DNA of 64,000 nucleotides from AAA164-E04 sp014239995 (GCA_029247315.1 JAQWLM010000161.1:62001-126000); one strand, 5' to 3'; shown: positions 1 to 9,398, counted from the stretch's first letter. Program-made: numbers and translations. Notes: generated by a model from the sequence alone, not told the origin.

Positions 1-81
1 CGAATCTTCATAATGGATTAATTTAAAGTAATTTGTTGTGCAAAGCGCTACTGTAAGGTCGGGTGTGAATCTGTCTTGCTT

Positions 82-393
82 TTATGCGACTCCTCGACCC
101 ATTCGTACAATCTCCTCGAGAACGTCGATGTATGTGCCAAAGGCATGCACACCCTCGCTTGTCAGACGATAACTGGTATGCGGCCTGTTTCGTACAAAGG
201 TTTTGGAAATCACCACAAAACCAGCTTGCTGGAGTGTGCGTATATGGACACTGAGATTACCATCTGTCATGCCAAGGGATTCCTTGAGTTCCTTGAAGGA
301 CATCTCGGGATTGGAGGCGAGAATCGTCATGATGGCCATGCGTCCTTTTTCATGAATCACCTTGTTGAGTTGGTTGAAGGTCTCCGTCTTCAT
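82..393 (-). CDS. Winged-helix transcriptional regulator (HTH_34-like)
   Basis: A 103-residue protein that fits the small stand-alone winged-helix family (HTH_34, related to ArsR/MarR regulators). Residues about 25-60 form the recognition helices, with the family-typical run SFKELKESLGMTDGNLSVHI; the wing and the TSYRLTSEG segment follow. No effector domain or metal-binding cysteines are visible. The ATG start at 393 is chosen because it overlaps the stop of the upstream membrane-protein gene as ATGA, which implies translational coupling; an open frame continues upstream but overlaps that gene and has no coding character. The pair suggests that the regulator controls or is controlled with its membrane partner, which is inference. 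Confidence 0.85.
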   Translation of the reverse strand: MKTETFNQLNKVIHEKGRMAIMTILASNPEMSFKELKESLGMTDGNLSVHIRTLQQAGFVVISKTFVRNRPHTSYRLTSEGVHAFGTYIDVLEEIVRMGRGVA

Positions 394-1037
394 GGTTGGT
401 TGCTTGGGTTGGGTCGGTTGTTTTCCGTCAAGAACAGATAAATACCATAAAAAAAGTGCATGATACCGAAGGAGGATCCCATTACGATGTGGGCATGCAC
501 AATACGCGGCAATGTCTGGTTCAGCGATTCTGTTGTGAAGTGGTACATGGAAACAACACCGCACAAAACAAAAACGCTGCCAAATAGCTTGATACCTCTG
601 GGCATGAAAAAACCTGCAGAAAACAAGGCGCAGCCATAGAAAATCATCCAGAGTGAGGGAAGGTTCCAAAGGAAAGATTTACTGATGCCAGGCTGGACAA
701 TTCCAATCATTCCCAAACATCCGCCTGCAAAGAGGGCAGGGCATGTGGCCTGGATCACCCTTCGGGTGGGTGGAGACCAGAAAGGTTCATCATCCCTCCA
801 CGCCTGTCGACGCATCAATACGACCGAACCCAGTAGGCATATCCCTCCTGTCATTAACCAGAAGAGGCTGAAACCAGCTGCGGAATCTATGGAAGTCATC
901 CACCCGATCACTCCAGCAAGGATGCCAACCATGCCTGAAAGGGTAGTGGTCGGTGCCAGGGCGCGACGGTAGAGCGCTGAGCGCTCCATGAGCGTTCGAA
1001 TTTCTTCCAGTCGCCTTGCTGCCCACTTGGCCTCCAT
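390..1037 (-). CDS. Multi-pass membrane protein of unknown function
   Basis: A 215-residue protein with five or six hydrophobic helices (about residues 30-50, 57-73, 103-122, 127-147, 152-170 and 180-200) after a basic, helical cytoplasmic N-terminus. I do not recognise the family. It is the first gene of a two-gene unit: its TGA stop overlaps the ATG of the winged-helix regulator. Such pairings are commonly seen with regulators of this class, but the substrate or signal cannot be read from the sequence. The start is the ATG at 1037; a GTG at 1046 in the same frame would add three residues. Neither has a good Shine-Dalgarno. Confidence 0.7.
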   Translation of the reverse strand: MEAKWAARRLEEIRTLMERSALYRRALAPTTTLSGMVGILAGVIGWMTSIDSAAGFSLFWLMTGGICLLGSVVLMRRQAWRDDEPFWSPPTRRVIQATCPALFAGGCLGMIGIVQPGISKSFLWNLPSLWMIFYGCALFSAGFFMPRGIKLFGSVFVLCGVVSMYHFTTESLNQTLPRIVHAHIVMGSSFGIMHFFYGIYLFLTENNRPNPSNQP

Positions 1038-1093
1038 ACGATACACACTTTGCGTTACAAAGTTGATAAGTCAAGTTATTCCTTTCATTTTAG

Positions 1094-1105
1094 AATGGTA
1101 CCATT
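1094..1105. promoter_or_regulatory. 12-bp perfect palindrome, possible operator
   Basis: AATGGTACCATT is a perfect palindrome about 57 bp upstream of the membrane protein/regulator unit, in the 252-bp divergent spacer shared with the sulfatase gene. Its position suits an operator for the winged-helix regulator, but a 12-bp palindrome can occur by chance and no second copy was seen in the spacer. Confidence 0.2.
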
Positions 1106-1289
1106 TTCTGCTGTATGAGTTTTTTCATAATGCATCAGCTTGGTCTGCTCTCCTCAAACGTGGTGACGCAGGTGCCAGAAACAGATCTGGGAAGAGCCCG
1201 GATTGATGACGGGTCGTTTAGGTGTGACGCGCACGCCTCAATGGTTACAATAGAGCATGCTGTTTCAATGCACACGCAAGGCACTTTCC

Positions 1290-2825
1290 ATGAATTACTG
1301 GTGCAGTGCCTTCCTCATGCTCACCCTTCACATCCATCATTTTTTTACCAGCCACGTTCTGAGTGCTGACCAGCGCCCCAACGTGATCCTGATTTTGTGT
1401 GATGATCATCGGCACGATACCATGGGATTCATGGGGCACCCATTCATACAAACGCCTCATATGGATCGTTTGGCACGAGAAGGTTTGCACTTTCGGAATG
1501 CATTCGTGACGACGTCTCTCTGCAGCCCCAGCCGTGCATCCATCCTCACCGGCATGTATGCCCACAAACACGGTGTGATTGACAATTACAATCCCGTGCC
1601 TGAGGCATTGACTTTCTTTCCGCAGCTGCTTCAGAGCGCCGGGTATCAGACCGCCTTCATCGGGAAATGGCACATGGGAGGTAATGAGGATGAACCCCAG
1701 CGCGGTTTCGACCACTGGGCCAGTTTTAAGGGGCAAGGCGTTTATTGGACAGATCCATCCAAATCTTCCGTCAAGGGGCGTTTTGTTCCTCAAGCAAGCA
1801 GGGATGGTTTTAATTTCAACGGAAACATGCGTGTGCCCCAGAAAGGTTATATTACCGATGAGCTTACCCAATACAGTTTGGAATGGCTTGAAAACCTCAA
1901 GGGATCAAAACCTTTTTTTCTGTATCTATCCCATAAGGCTGCTCACGCAGATTTTATTCCTGCGGAGCGTCACGCTTACCGCTACAAGGACCAAAAGCTG
2001 CCTATAGACAAGGACTGGAAGGATGACGTTTCGATTGCTCAATCCAAGCCTCTTTGGGTGCGGAATCAGCGAAACAGTCGCCATGGAGTCGAATTTGCCT
2101 ACTATTCCCGATTGGATATGGAACAGTATTATCAACGCTATTGTGAGACGCTTCTTGCTGTAGATGACAGTGTTGGGGCATTGATGTCTTGGTTGGATCG
2201 GTCAGGCAAAGCCGACAACACGGTCGTGCTTTACATGGGGGATAATGGGTTTCTTTTTGGAGAGCACGGGCTCATCGATAAACGTAATGCATACGAGGAG
2301 TCGATGCGCATTCCTTTGATCATCAGATATCCCCGCTTCATCAAAGGTGGATCGGTGGTTTCAGCCCTGGTTGCCAACATTGACATTGCACCAACGCTCC
2401 TGCACGTCGCTGGCATGACGCCGCCTGAGGATATGGATGGTCATTCCTTTTTCCCTCTTCTTCAAGACGCTAGGTCCCCATGGCGGAAGCATCTTTTGTA
2501 TGAGTATTTTTGGGAGAGGAACTATCCGCAAACCCCGACGATCCATGCCTTGCGAGGGGATCGCTACAAATATATTCGCTATCATGGTGTGTGGGATAAG
2601 GATGAACTTTATGATCTTCAGAAGGATCCACGGGAGTTGCAGAACCTCATCAGGTCACCTGATCATGAGGAACGTATCAGGAAAATGAACACAACCCTCT
2701 TTGACCTTCTCAAGAAATCGAGTGGTGATTCGATTCCACTCCAACGCGATCGTGGAAGACAGTTTTTTCATCGAGCCAGCGAAGGGTCAAGTGCTGTCGG
2801 GTTTCCACCCGATTTCTTGCATTAA
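1290..2825 (+). CDS. Secreted sulfatase (type I, formylglycine)
   Basis: A 511-residue sulfatase with an N-terminal signal peptide of about 26 residues. Metal-site aspartates are D38 and D39 in ILCDDHRHD; the formylglycine motif CSPSR starts at C78, so maturation by a sulfatase-modifying enzyme is expected; the family motif IGKWH follows near residue 125 and YMGDNGFLFGEHG near 315. The overall layout is closest to sulfatases acting on sulfated amino sugars such as GlcNAc-6-sulfatases, but the substrate is not established. The start at 1290 is chosen because it gives a clean signal peptide and has AAGG eight bases upstream; the frame is open for 11 more codons. It likely works in the periplasm or outside the cell on sulfated polysaccharides. 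Confidence 0.92.
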   Translation: MNYWCSAFLMLTLHIHHFFTSHVLSADQRPNVILILCDDHRHDTMGFMGHPFIQTPHMDRLAREGLHFRNAFVTTSLCSPSRASILTGMYAHKHGVIDNYNPVPEALTFFPQLLQSAGYQTAFIGKWHMGGNEDEPQRGFDHWASFKGQGVYWTDPSKSSVKGRFVPQASRDGFNFNGNMRVPQKGYITDELTQYSLEWLENLKGSKPFFLYLSHKAAHADFIPAERHAYRYKDQKLPIDKDWKDDVSIAQSKPLWVRNQRNSRHGVEFAYYSRLDMEQYYQRYCETLLAVDDSVGALMSWLDRSGKADNTVVLYMGDNGFLFGEHGLIDKRNAYEESMRIPLIIRYPRFIKGGSVVSALVANIDIAPTLLHVAGMTPPEDMDGHSFFPLLQDARSPWRKHLLYEYFWERNYPQTPTIHALRGDRYKYIRYHGVWDKDELYDLQKDPRELQNLIRSPDHEERIRKMNTTLFDLLKKSSGDSIPLQRDRGRQFFHRASEGSSAVGFPPDFLH

Positions 2826-3055
2826 GACATCCTCAAGACGTGTGGTCCTGAAGCCAATACTATGCCAAGCAATCCTCTACGGTGGTCAAAAAAGTATCCG
2901 GAATCATCAAAAAGACCTCTAGCCCCAAATCGTGGGCTTTCTCATGCCTCCCAGCGATTCAAAAGCCCATTTTTCATCAAAAAACGGTTCGTTCTTTTTC
3001 TCGGTTGACATCAAATGGAATTACCTGAATATTTTAATTAAGGAGGCCGTTTTTG

Positions 3056-3199
3056 ATGATTAATTATCCTGTTTGGAGGCAGGATCCTGTTTGTTTGTTA
3101 TGGATTCTTGGCTCGTTGTCTTCGTTTGCGGTATCATTGGGTGCATTCCTGGTTGGCCTCTCTTCGTCCTTAGAAAGGAAGAGAGGCTCAGGCGTCTGA
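3056..3199 (+). CDS. Possible small membrane protein or displaced N-terminus of the next gene
   Basis: A 47-codon frame that begins with ATG ten bases after AAGGAGG, the best ribosome binding site in this part of the window. It encodes one hydrophobic segment (about residues 13-36) and ends in a basic stretch. It overlaps the 5' end of the following membrane-protein frame in another register, and that frame has no comparable start signal. Either this is a separate small membrane protein, or it is the true N-terminus of the neighbour joined by a frameshift near 3180. The sequence alone does not decide. Confidence 0.35.
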   Translation: MINYPVWRQDPVCLLWILGSLSSFAVSLGAFLVGLSSSLERKRGSGV

Positions 3200-3699
3200 A
3201 GTCGAATGAGTCCTGGAGATTCATTTTTGCTTTCCTTCCGAACTGGAGTGACTTCATCCGCGGTTCCGCCGTGTCGCTTGTCCTTGGTCTTTGGTTTAAC
3301 TCCTATGTTCGCCTCCATCCTGAATCCAGCCTGCTGGCTCTAGGTGCTGTTTTCACCGTGATGGCTGCCGGCACCTTGGCACAGAGTCTTTTCCTTCAAT
3401 ATCATCGCCTTCTTGTTGTCCCCGTTTTTTACATCTTCGGACTGCATCTGTTCATCGCCGGTTGGGACATCGGATTATTGTCCGTGCTTGGTGCCCTAGG
3501 TATCAGCTATGGATTCAAATCTCCCTTGCTTGCCCCACCTTTGGCTGGAATCATATTGCTTGTCAGCGGATTTGTGATCAATGTTCCCATCACCATCTTG
3601 ACGGTTGGTGTGGTGGTTGCCATCATCCCAGCTTCCCTTGCTCTGGTCACGGGCAGAACCACCAGCCTGCCCTATTTGCAACGCTCCGGACGATTCTAA
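3073..3699 (+). CDS. Multi-pass membrane protein of unknown function
   Basis: A hydrophobic protein of up to 208 residues with about six membrane segments and a short soluble stretch (residues 33-52) containing ESWRFIFAFLPNWSDFIRG. No family recognised. The open frame begins with TTG at 3073; a TTG at 3091 and an ATG at 3100 are alternatives, but none has a well-spaced Shine-Dalgarno, whereas the overlapping frame at 3056 does. The part from about 3190 onward is confidently coding; the first 35 residues are not. It ends 125 bp before parA, with no sign of co-transcription. Confidence 0.65.
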   Translation: MEAGSCLFVMDSWLVVFVCGIIGCIPGWPLFVLRKEERLRRLKSNESWRFIFAFLPNWSDFIRGSAVSLVLGLWFNSYVRLHPESSLLALGAVFTVMAAGTLAQSLFLQYHRLLVVPVFYIFGLHLFIAGWDIGLLSVLGALGISYGFKSPLLAPPLAGIILLVSGFVINVPITILTVGVVVAIIPASLALVTGRTTSLPYLQRSGRF

Positions 3700-3824
3700 C
3701 GGGTGCGCTGTAATGGATGATGGCGCATGCGGTGTGGTGTCCTGCGAGCGGACCGTCATCATCATGAACGCAGCCCGCACCTAATCTCCTTGCACAATAA
3801 GGATTCCATTCTTAAAAATCTTGG

Positions 3825-4643
3825 GTGCTGAAGACACAAATCATAGCCGTTGCCAATCAGAAGGGAGGCGTGGGAAAAACCACGACCACAGTCAACCTAT
3901 CCGCATGTCTTGCTGCTGAGGGATGGCGTGTGTTGCTCGTTGACCTGGATTCGCAGGCCAACGCGACCAGTGGACTCGGACTGGATAAAGAAGAAGGTGC
4001 CAGTGCGTATCGTCCTTTACTCGGGGAGGGTAACCTCGCCGACAAGATAAAGACTTCGTCTTTTCGCGGTCTGGACATTATCCCCTCTGAGGTTGATCTT
4101 TGCGGTGCGGAAATTGAACTGGCCCAGAGCGATCGGCACTTACACCGTTTCAAGGATGCGCTGGAACCATTGATCCGATCTGCCCGCTATGATGTCGTTC
4201 TCATAGATTGTCCACCCTCTTTGGCGGTGATAACTCTCAACGCCTTCTGTGCCGCTGATTATCTCCTTGTGCCCCTTCAGTGCGAGTATTATGCCTTGGA
4301 GGGAATTGCCATGCTCACGCGTGTCATGAACCAGCTCAAGGAGTCGGGAGCCAATGCTGACATAGATTTGTTAGGTGTTGTCATGACAATGTTTGACGCC
4401 CGTACTCGACTTTCCCATCAGGTTGTGGAGGAGGTCAGGGGCTTTTTTGGTGACAAGGTTTTTGACACGGTGATTCCTCGAACCACGCGCCTGGCAGAAG
4501 CTCCGAGTCATGGTAAGCCCATTATTGAATATGATCCCTACAGCGCAGGTGCTGCCGCCTATGAAGTGCTTGCACTGGAGGTGAAGTCGAAGCTTCAAAT
4601 GCACTCTCCGGGGATTGTCCCGCAGGAAGTTCCGCCCCAGTAG
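3825..4643 (+). CDS. parA: ParA/Soj-family partitioning ATPase
   Basis: A 272-residue deviant-Walker P-loop ATPase. The Walker A motif KGGVGKTTTT (K13-T22) carries the signature lysine, Walker A' is LLVDLDSQANAT near residue 38, and Walker B is VVLIDCPPS near residue 125. Length and motifs match chromosomal Soj/ParA, which bind DNA non-specifically as ATP dimers and are switched by ParB. The start is GTG at 3825; no other start gives the full N-terminal beta strand. No parB lies next to it, which is unusual: the gene is followed by 430 bp without genes and then by an unrelated dehydrogenase. ParB must be encoded elsewhere, or this ParA positions another cargo. Confidence 0.9.
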   Translation: MLKTQIIAVANQKGGVGKTTTTVNLSACLAAEGWRVLLVDLDSQANATSGLGLDKEEGASAYRPLLGEGNLADKIKTSSFRGLDIIPSEVDLCGAEIELAQSDRHLHRFKDALEPLIRSARYDVVLIDCPPSLAVITLNAFCAADYLLVPLQCEYYALEGIAMLTRVMNQLKESGANADIDLLGVVMTMFDARTRLSHQVVEEVRGFFGDKVFDTVIPRTTRLAEAPSHGKPIIEYDPYSAGAAAYEVLALEVKSKLQMHSPGIVPQEVPPQ

Positions 4644-5073
4644 CAGTTGGAACATTGCCGATTACCTGTCAAGCTCGGGGTTCATCATGCCAAGGGTGGC
4701 CTTTTCTTGCACACTCGTTTTTGATGGATTGCTGATATTTCAGTCATGAAGAGGTCTGCCTGTTGCCAATGAAAAAGGCTCTGTCGTTGAAGCAACGATC
4801 ACTGGATGCAGGCTCATTTTTCCACGGCGATTGTCTCCACGAAAAGTAGTCCAGATGAATGCTGCAGAGGCGACAGCACTGTCTTCAGTTTTCTTCGCCA
4901 CTCACTTGGTATTTTCGATTTCAAGGGGCTTTTGCACTCTCACAACTAAAGTCCAGGAAACATTCCTGTCCACATTTTCACTGATAGATTTGAATGTGAG
5001 CAGATTGTCGAGGCATGGACTGATGGGTCTTATTTTTCGTGCCTGCGCATGTGAAATGCTTCATAGTGAGCTC
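4644..5073. other. Spacer without recognisable gene
   Basis: No gene recognised. The frame of the downstream dehydrogenase stays open back to 4831, but the added residues look non-coding and would precede the signal peptide. Promoters for the dehydrogenase presumably lie here; no confident -35/-10 pair was found. Confidence 0.5.
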
Positions 5074-8000
5074 ATGGGTTTTATTGATATGATACACTGT
5101 TCTGGCCCTGCTTCATGGCGAAGGCTCGCTCTTGCCCTTGTGGTGCTTTTGTTTTTTGGCGGCTCAGGGATGGCACAGCAAAAGCCATTGCGCAACACGG
5201 GTTATGTACCCCTGATAGACCGTGGTCTACGGATGAGTCTATGGGCACGTGAACCCCTGCTGAAAAACCCAGTTGCGCTCAGTTTTGATGACCAAGGACG
5301 ATTGTATGTGGTTGAAACAGCTCGACGGGGTTCCGTTGATATCGATATCAGGGCTCACAAGCAGTGGGTGAAGGAGGATCTTGGTTCGGACTCCATTCCC
5401 AGGCAGCGTGAGTTGTTTCGTATGTGGATGGCGCCAGAAAAAAGCCTTGAAAATCGCTCTTGGCTGCAGGATCGGAATCGGGATGAAAGCCATGATTGGA
5501 GAGACCTGACCATGGTTAAAGAGCGCGTTCATCTCATTGAGGACTTAGATGGGGATGGGACAGCCGACAAGAGTCAGGTCTTTGCCGAGGGATTTAATGA
5601 ATTCAACAATGGAGTCGCAGCCGGTGTGCTTCCCTATGGAGATCAGGTCTTCTTCACCGTTTATCCTGATGTCTGGCGCCTTCGGGATACGGATGGAGAT
5701 GGTATATCCGATGATAACGAGATCATGTTTCGTGGCTTTGGTGTGCATGCCGCCTACGATGGTCACGATATTCATGGATTGACGGTTGGTCCCGATGGCT
5801 GGATTTATTTCTCAGTAGGGGATAATGGAACCTCGGTTAAGACCAAAGAGGGGAAGCGTCTCCATCATCCCAACACGGGCGGCGTCCTTCGCATGAAACC
5901 CGATGGTTCCAACCTGGAATTTTATGCCATTGGCTTGCGTAATGTTCAGGAAATTGCTTTTGACGATTACGGTAACCTTTTCTCTGTCGATAATGATGGA
6001 GATATCCGAGGAGAGAGGGAGCGCTTTGTCTATATCACGGAAGGATCTGACTCCGGGTGGCGGCTTAATTGGCAATTTAGAACGCAGGGATGGTCTCCGC
6101 ATACGGGAATGCCCACCTACAGCCCCTGGATTGAGGAAAAGATGTGGTTGCCCCATCATGAGGGTCAAGCTGCCTATATCACCCCTCCGATGTCAAATTA
6201 CTCAGTGGGACCCTCCGGGTTTAAATACAATCCGGGAGCAGCACTCAATGAGCAATACAGGGGTTTTTTCTTTCTTGCCCAGTTTCCAGTGAAGAAGATC
6301 ACCGCCTTCCGTGTTCAACCCAAGGGCGCGTATTTTGAAATGGTTGACGAACATGTTTTTCACCAGGGACTCATGGCCAGTGCCATTAATTTTGGGCCGG
6401 ATGGGGCGGCTTATATTGCAGATTGGGACGGAATGTGGATGCCAAATGATAAAGGTGCTATTTTCAAGGTAGATGATCCAAGTGCCTCACGTTCATTACT
6501 GCGTGAGGAAGTGCAGCGACTTATCGCCACTCCTTTCACGGGGCAATCGAAATCCAATCTCGTGAAATGGCTGGGGCATGTCGATCAGCGCATCCGCCTT
6601 AAATCCCAGTTTGAAATGGTGCGGCGAGGAGACATGACATCATTGATCGATCTCATTGATGATACAGCGCAGCCCTTGCTGGCACGCGTGCATGCACTTT
6701 GGGGATTGGGACAGTTTGAAGAGCAGGTTGCAGCGCGTTTTTTGAAGCGTTTGCCTCTTGCTGACCCGAATCCCGAAATCAGGGCCCAAGCGGTTAAACT
6801 TGTCGGGGATTTGCGGGCCATGCCGCTTTCGAATCACTTGATTTCGCTTTTGAATGACGCAAATCCCAGGGTCCAATTCATGGCTGGTATTGCTCTGGGC
6901 AAATTGGGTGATCGCTCTGGATTTCAGGGTGTCACGCGCATGTTGAAAAAAAATAGGGGAATCGATCCCTACATCAGGCATGCGGGTATCATGGCTTGGT
7001 CAGGCATGAAGGATGTCTCGGCCCTGTGGGCATGTGCATCCAACCCATCAATGCACGTGCGTCTGGCTGCAGTGGTGGCGCTGCGTCGATTGAAAGCGCC
7101 TGAAGTGCGCGTGTTTTTAAAGGATGCCGAACGCTTGGTGGTCAATGAGGCTGCAAGGGCCATTCATGACGATTTTTCCATCATAGAAGCATTGCCTGAA
7201 CTGGCGCGAGTTCTAGATGCCATTCCGACCAAGATGCAAAATGACGAAGCCCTTATCCGTCGTGTCATTAGTGCCAATATGCGTCTCGGCCAGCTCGAGC
7301 ATGCGCAACGCCTGATGGCCTATGCTGAAAACGGAAAGGCTCCTGATGTCATGCGTCTCGAGGCCTTGGAATCCTTGGCAACGTGGGATGCGGACCCCTT
7401 CCTGGATCGTGTCGTTGGAAGGGTTCGAGTCCAGTCGGGTCGCATCAAGGATTTGGGATCAACAATCCTTGATGCTGGATTTCAGAAGGTTTTGGACTCG
7501 TCGACTGCAGATTTCAGGATGGAACTGGTGCGCCTTGCAGAGGTCTATGATATCGAGGTCAATGATGCCACGCTGGCAGATTGGGTGATGGACACCAAGG
7601 TAGATACCGCGACACGAGTACGGGCCCTGTCCGCACTGACACAATCCGAATACTCCGGTCTGGCTGATTTGATCCCTGGAGCATTACAGGTCAATCAATC
7701 ATCCCTCCGTTCCCAGGCGATGCGCGCCTTTGCGGTGCACGACCAAAATGGTTTTGGGCGTTTCTTCAGCAACCAGGGACCATCACTCACCATTCCTGAA
7801 CAACAACTTGGACTCCAGTTGTTAGGAACCATCCGGACGGACCCCAGCGCTTCTGTCCTGAAAGCATACTTAATGAAGGTCAATGAAGGATCGATCAATC
7901 CACGCCTTCGCCTGGACGTGGTCCAGGCGGCTTCGAATCATGGAGGGTCTGCCCTGTCGAAGGGCATGGGGACATACCGTCGTGGGCTCGGTAGTCCGCT

Positions 8001-8451
8001 GGAGCTGCATTACCATGCAGCGGCTCTTGTGGGGGGGGATGCCGAGCGTGGTCGCAAGGTTTTTTACAGTCACCTGGCAGGGCAATGTGTGCGGTGTCAT
8101 GAAGCCGGAGGAGCAAGGCACCAGGTGGGCCCTGAACTCAGGGGAATTGGGGGAATGCAGACACGGGCATATCTTCTTGAGTCCCTGGTTCAACCCTCTG
8201 CGCAATTGGCCGAGGGTTACGCACTCACCACCTTGACCTTGAGTAACGGCGAAAAGCACTCAGGCAGGCTACTCACCGACGATGAAGAGGGACTTGTCCT
8301 CATTGATCTCTCGGGGCAGCGGTTTGAATTTGCGCGTCCAGATATCGCACAACAGCTTGTAGTCCAGGTTTCCTCCATGCCACCGATGGGGGCCTTGCTT
8401 ACGCCTTTTGAACTGAGGGATTTAGTGGAGTTTCTAGCAACCTGGAAATGA
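5074..8451 (+). CDS. PVC-type membrane-bound dehydrogenase with HEAT repeats and heme site
   Basis: An 1125-residue secreted protein of the family that is expanded in Planctomycetes and Verrucomicrobia (TIGR02604-like N-terminus with a C-terminal heme domain, TIGR02603-like). After a signal peptide (about residues 1-35) comes a beta-propeller dehydrogenase domain with glucose/sorbosone-dehydrogenase-like blades (about 45-470), for example near VHLIEDLDGDGTADK and SVGPSGFKYNPGA. A helical HEAT-repeat region spans about 500-960. The C-terminal cytochrome c domain has CVRCH (C1005, C1008, H1009) and a late methionine-rich stretch that could supply the axial ligand. It probably oxidises a sugar or polysaccharide-derived substrate in the periplasm. 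The start at 5074 has GTGAG just upstream; ATG 5089 is an alternative. Confidence 0.9.
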   Translation: MGFIDMIHCSGPASWRRLALALVVLLFFGGSGMAQQKPLRNTGYVPLIDRGLRMSLWAREPLLKNPVALSFDDQGRLYVVETARRGSVDIDIRAHKQWVKEDLGSDSIPRQRELFRMWMAPEKSLENRSWLQDRNRDESHDWRDLTMVKERVHLIEDLDGDGTADKSQVFAEGFNEFNNGVAAGVLPYGDQVFFTVYPDVWRLRDTDGDGISDDNEIMFRGFGVHAAYDGHDIHGLTVGPDGWIYFSVGDNGTSVKTKEGKRLHHPNTGGVLRMKPDGSNLEFYAIGLRNVQEIAFDDYGNLFSVDNDGDIRGERERFVYITEGSDSGWRLNWQFRTQGWSPHTGMPTYSPWIEEKMWLPHHEGQAAYITPPMSNYSVGPSGFKYNPGAALNEQYRGFFFLAQFPVKKITAFRVQPKGAYFEMVDEHVFHQGLMASAINFGPDGAAYIADWDGMWMPNDKGAIFKVDDPSASRSLLREEVQRLIATPFTGQSKSNLVKWLGHVDQRIRLKSQFEMVRRGDMTSLIDLIDDTAQPLLARVHALWGLGQFEEQVAARFLKRLPLADPNPEIRAQAVKLVGDLRAMPLSNHLISLLNDANPRVQFMAGIALGKLGDRSGFQGVTRMLKKNRGIDPYIRHAGIMAWSGMKDVSALWACASNPSMHVRLAAVVALRRLKAPEVRVFLKDAERLVVNEAARAIHDDFSIIEALPELARVLDAIPTKMQNDEALIRRVISANMRLGQLEHAQRLMAYAENGKAPDVMRLEALESLATWDADPFLDRVVGRVRVQSGRIKDLGSTILDAGFQKVLDSSTADFRMELVRLAEVYDIEVNDATLADWVMDTKVDTATRVRALSALTQSEYSGLADLIPGALQVNQSSLRSQAMRAFAVHDQNGFGRFFSNQGPSLTIPEQQLGLQLLGTIRTDPSASVLKAYLMKVNEGSINPRLRLDVVQAASNHGGSALSKGMGTYRRGLGSPLELHYHAAALVGGDAERGRKVFYSHLAGQCVRCHEAGGARHQVGPELRGIGGMQTRAYLLESLVQPSAQLAEGYALTTLTLSNGEKHSGRLLTDDEEGLVLIDLSGQRFEFARPDIAQQLVVQVSSMPPMGALLTPFELRDLVEFLATWK

Positions 8452-8531
8452 TGCGGTTTCAAGCTGTAAGGCTTTGGGATCCTGCCTGCCTTGGTTGTCA
8501 TGCGCATCGGTAACTGCTACTTTTACACCAT

Positions 8532-9077
8532 ATGGACCCTGTTTCGGAACAACGATTATGCCAGGCATGCGGGTTTTGTTGCGACGGGACCTTGTTTGTT
8601 CGGGTGATGATTCAGGATGGTGAACCGATTGAATCATTCAGGCAAGCTGGCTTGGTTGTTATAAACAGTGCTGAAGGACAAGCGCTGATGCCTCAGCCCT
8701 GCTCGGCCTTTTCCGGTAATCAATGCCAAACGTATGAGTGTCGCCCCTTGCGTTGCGGCACCTTCAGGTGCCGCCTACTGCGTCGTGTGGCCGATGGTTT
8801 CCTGACGGAATTGGATGCCCATCAGCAAATTGAAGATACCAAGAGGCTGCGTGATCAGTTCAATCAAGTCATCGAGGATGTTCTCCCTGCTTTCGCAGGG
8901 AAAGCCTTGGTGGATAAAATGAGGGACTTGCGAAAGGTTTCCCTTACTTTGACGGGGGAGAGACTCCTCCAATTCAGGAATCACCGCATCAGGCTCAGAC
9001 ACCTCAAGAAAGCTTTAGCCAATAGCCTGGATCAGTTTTTTTATGAGGATGATCCGGTAGAAGATGGCAAGGATTGA
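8532..9077 (+). CDS. YkgJ-family cysteine cluster protein
   Basis: A 181-residue protein with the CxxCGxCC pattern of the YkgJ/Fe-S-oxidoreductase-like family (C10, C13, C16, C17), followed by CSAF, a Cys, YECRPLRC and FRC. Eight or more conserved-looking cysteines are expected to bind zinc or an iron-sulfur cluster. The C-terminal half is helical and charged. The family is widespread and its biochemical role is unsettled. The start ATG at 8532 gives the usual short N-terminus before the first cysteine; there is no clear Shine-Dalgarno. It follows the dehydrogenase by 80 bp on the same strand, so co-transcription is possible but not shown. Confidence 0.85.
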   Translation: MDPVSEQRLCQACGFCCDGTLFVRVMIQDGEPIESFRQAGLVVINSAEGQALMPQPCSAFSGNQCQTYECRPLRCGTFRCRLLRRVADGFLTELDAHQQIEDTKRLRDQFNQVIEDVLPAFAGKALVDKMRDLRKVSLTLTGERLLQFRNHRIRLRHLKKALANSLDQFFYEDDPVEDGKD

Positions 9078-9225
9078 TGCATCCCTCCTTGGCGATGCGT
9101 GTGCCCCGTCCTGTTTGGCAGGGTCTCGTTGTGGGTAAATGTCTCCTGCCCTGTTTCCACGATCAGGATTCAGCGTTCCTCCTACGTGGTTCTCTCTTGA
9201 CCGGTCTTACCCTGAAAGTTATCCT

Positions 9226-9330
9226 ATTTCAGGGGGAGCGCTCATGGACGTGAGATTGCATCACAACGTGCTGACAGGTCTGCTTTCATGGTAGATGCCC
9301 CTCTGAACCTGTTCCGGTAATGCTGAGGAA
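9226..9330 (+). promoter_or_regulatory. TPP riboswitch (THI element)
   Basis: The leader of thiC matches the thiamine pyrophosphate aptamer. The 5' half has GGGGGAGC and the conserved GTGAGAT (9250-9256); the 3' half has TGCCCCTCTGAACCTG followed by CCGGTAATGCTG and AGGAAGGAA. Predicted pairings: P1 TTTCAG (9227-9232) with CTGAGG (9323-9328, two G-U), and P2 GGGG (near 9233) with CCCC (9298-9301). It sits 69 bp before the thiC start, so TPP binding is expected to lower thiC expression. Whether it acts by termination or by blocking translation is not clear; a T-rich run follows at 9338-9346. Confidence 0.92.
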
Positions 9331-9398
9331 GGAAACTTCTTTTTTATTCCGTTAGGCTCGGGATCTCGCAGGTTTTTGAACATGAACGATTATTTTAA

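Noticed and set aside
2921..2942. Hairpin AGCCC/GGGCT followed by TTTCTC after the first sulfatase
   Set aside because: The stem is only five pairs and lies about 95 bp after the stop; too weak to call a terminator.
4831..5073. 81-residue N-terminal extension of the heme dehydrogenase
   Set aside because: It would put non-coding-like sequence before a clear signal peptide.
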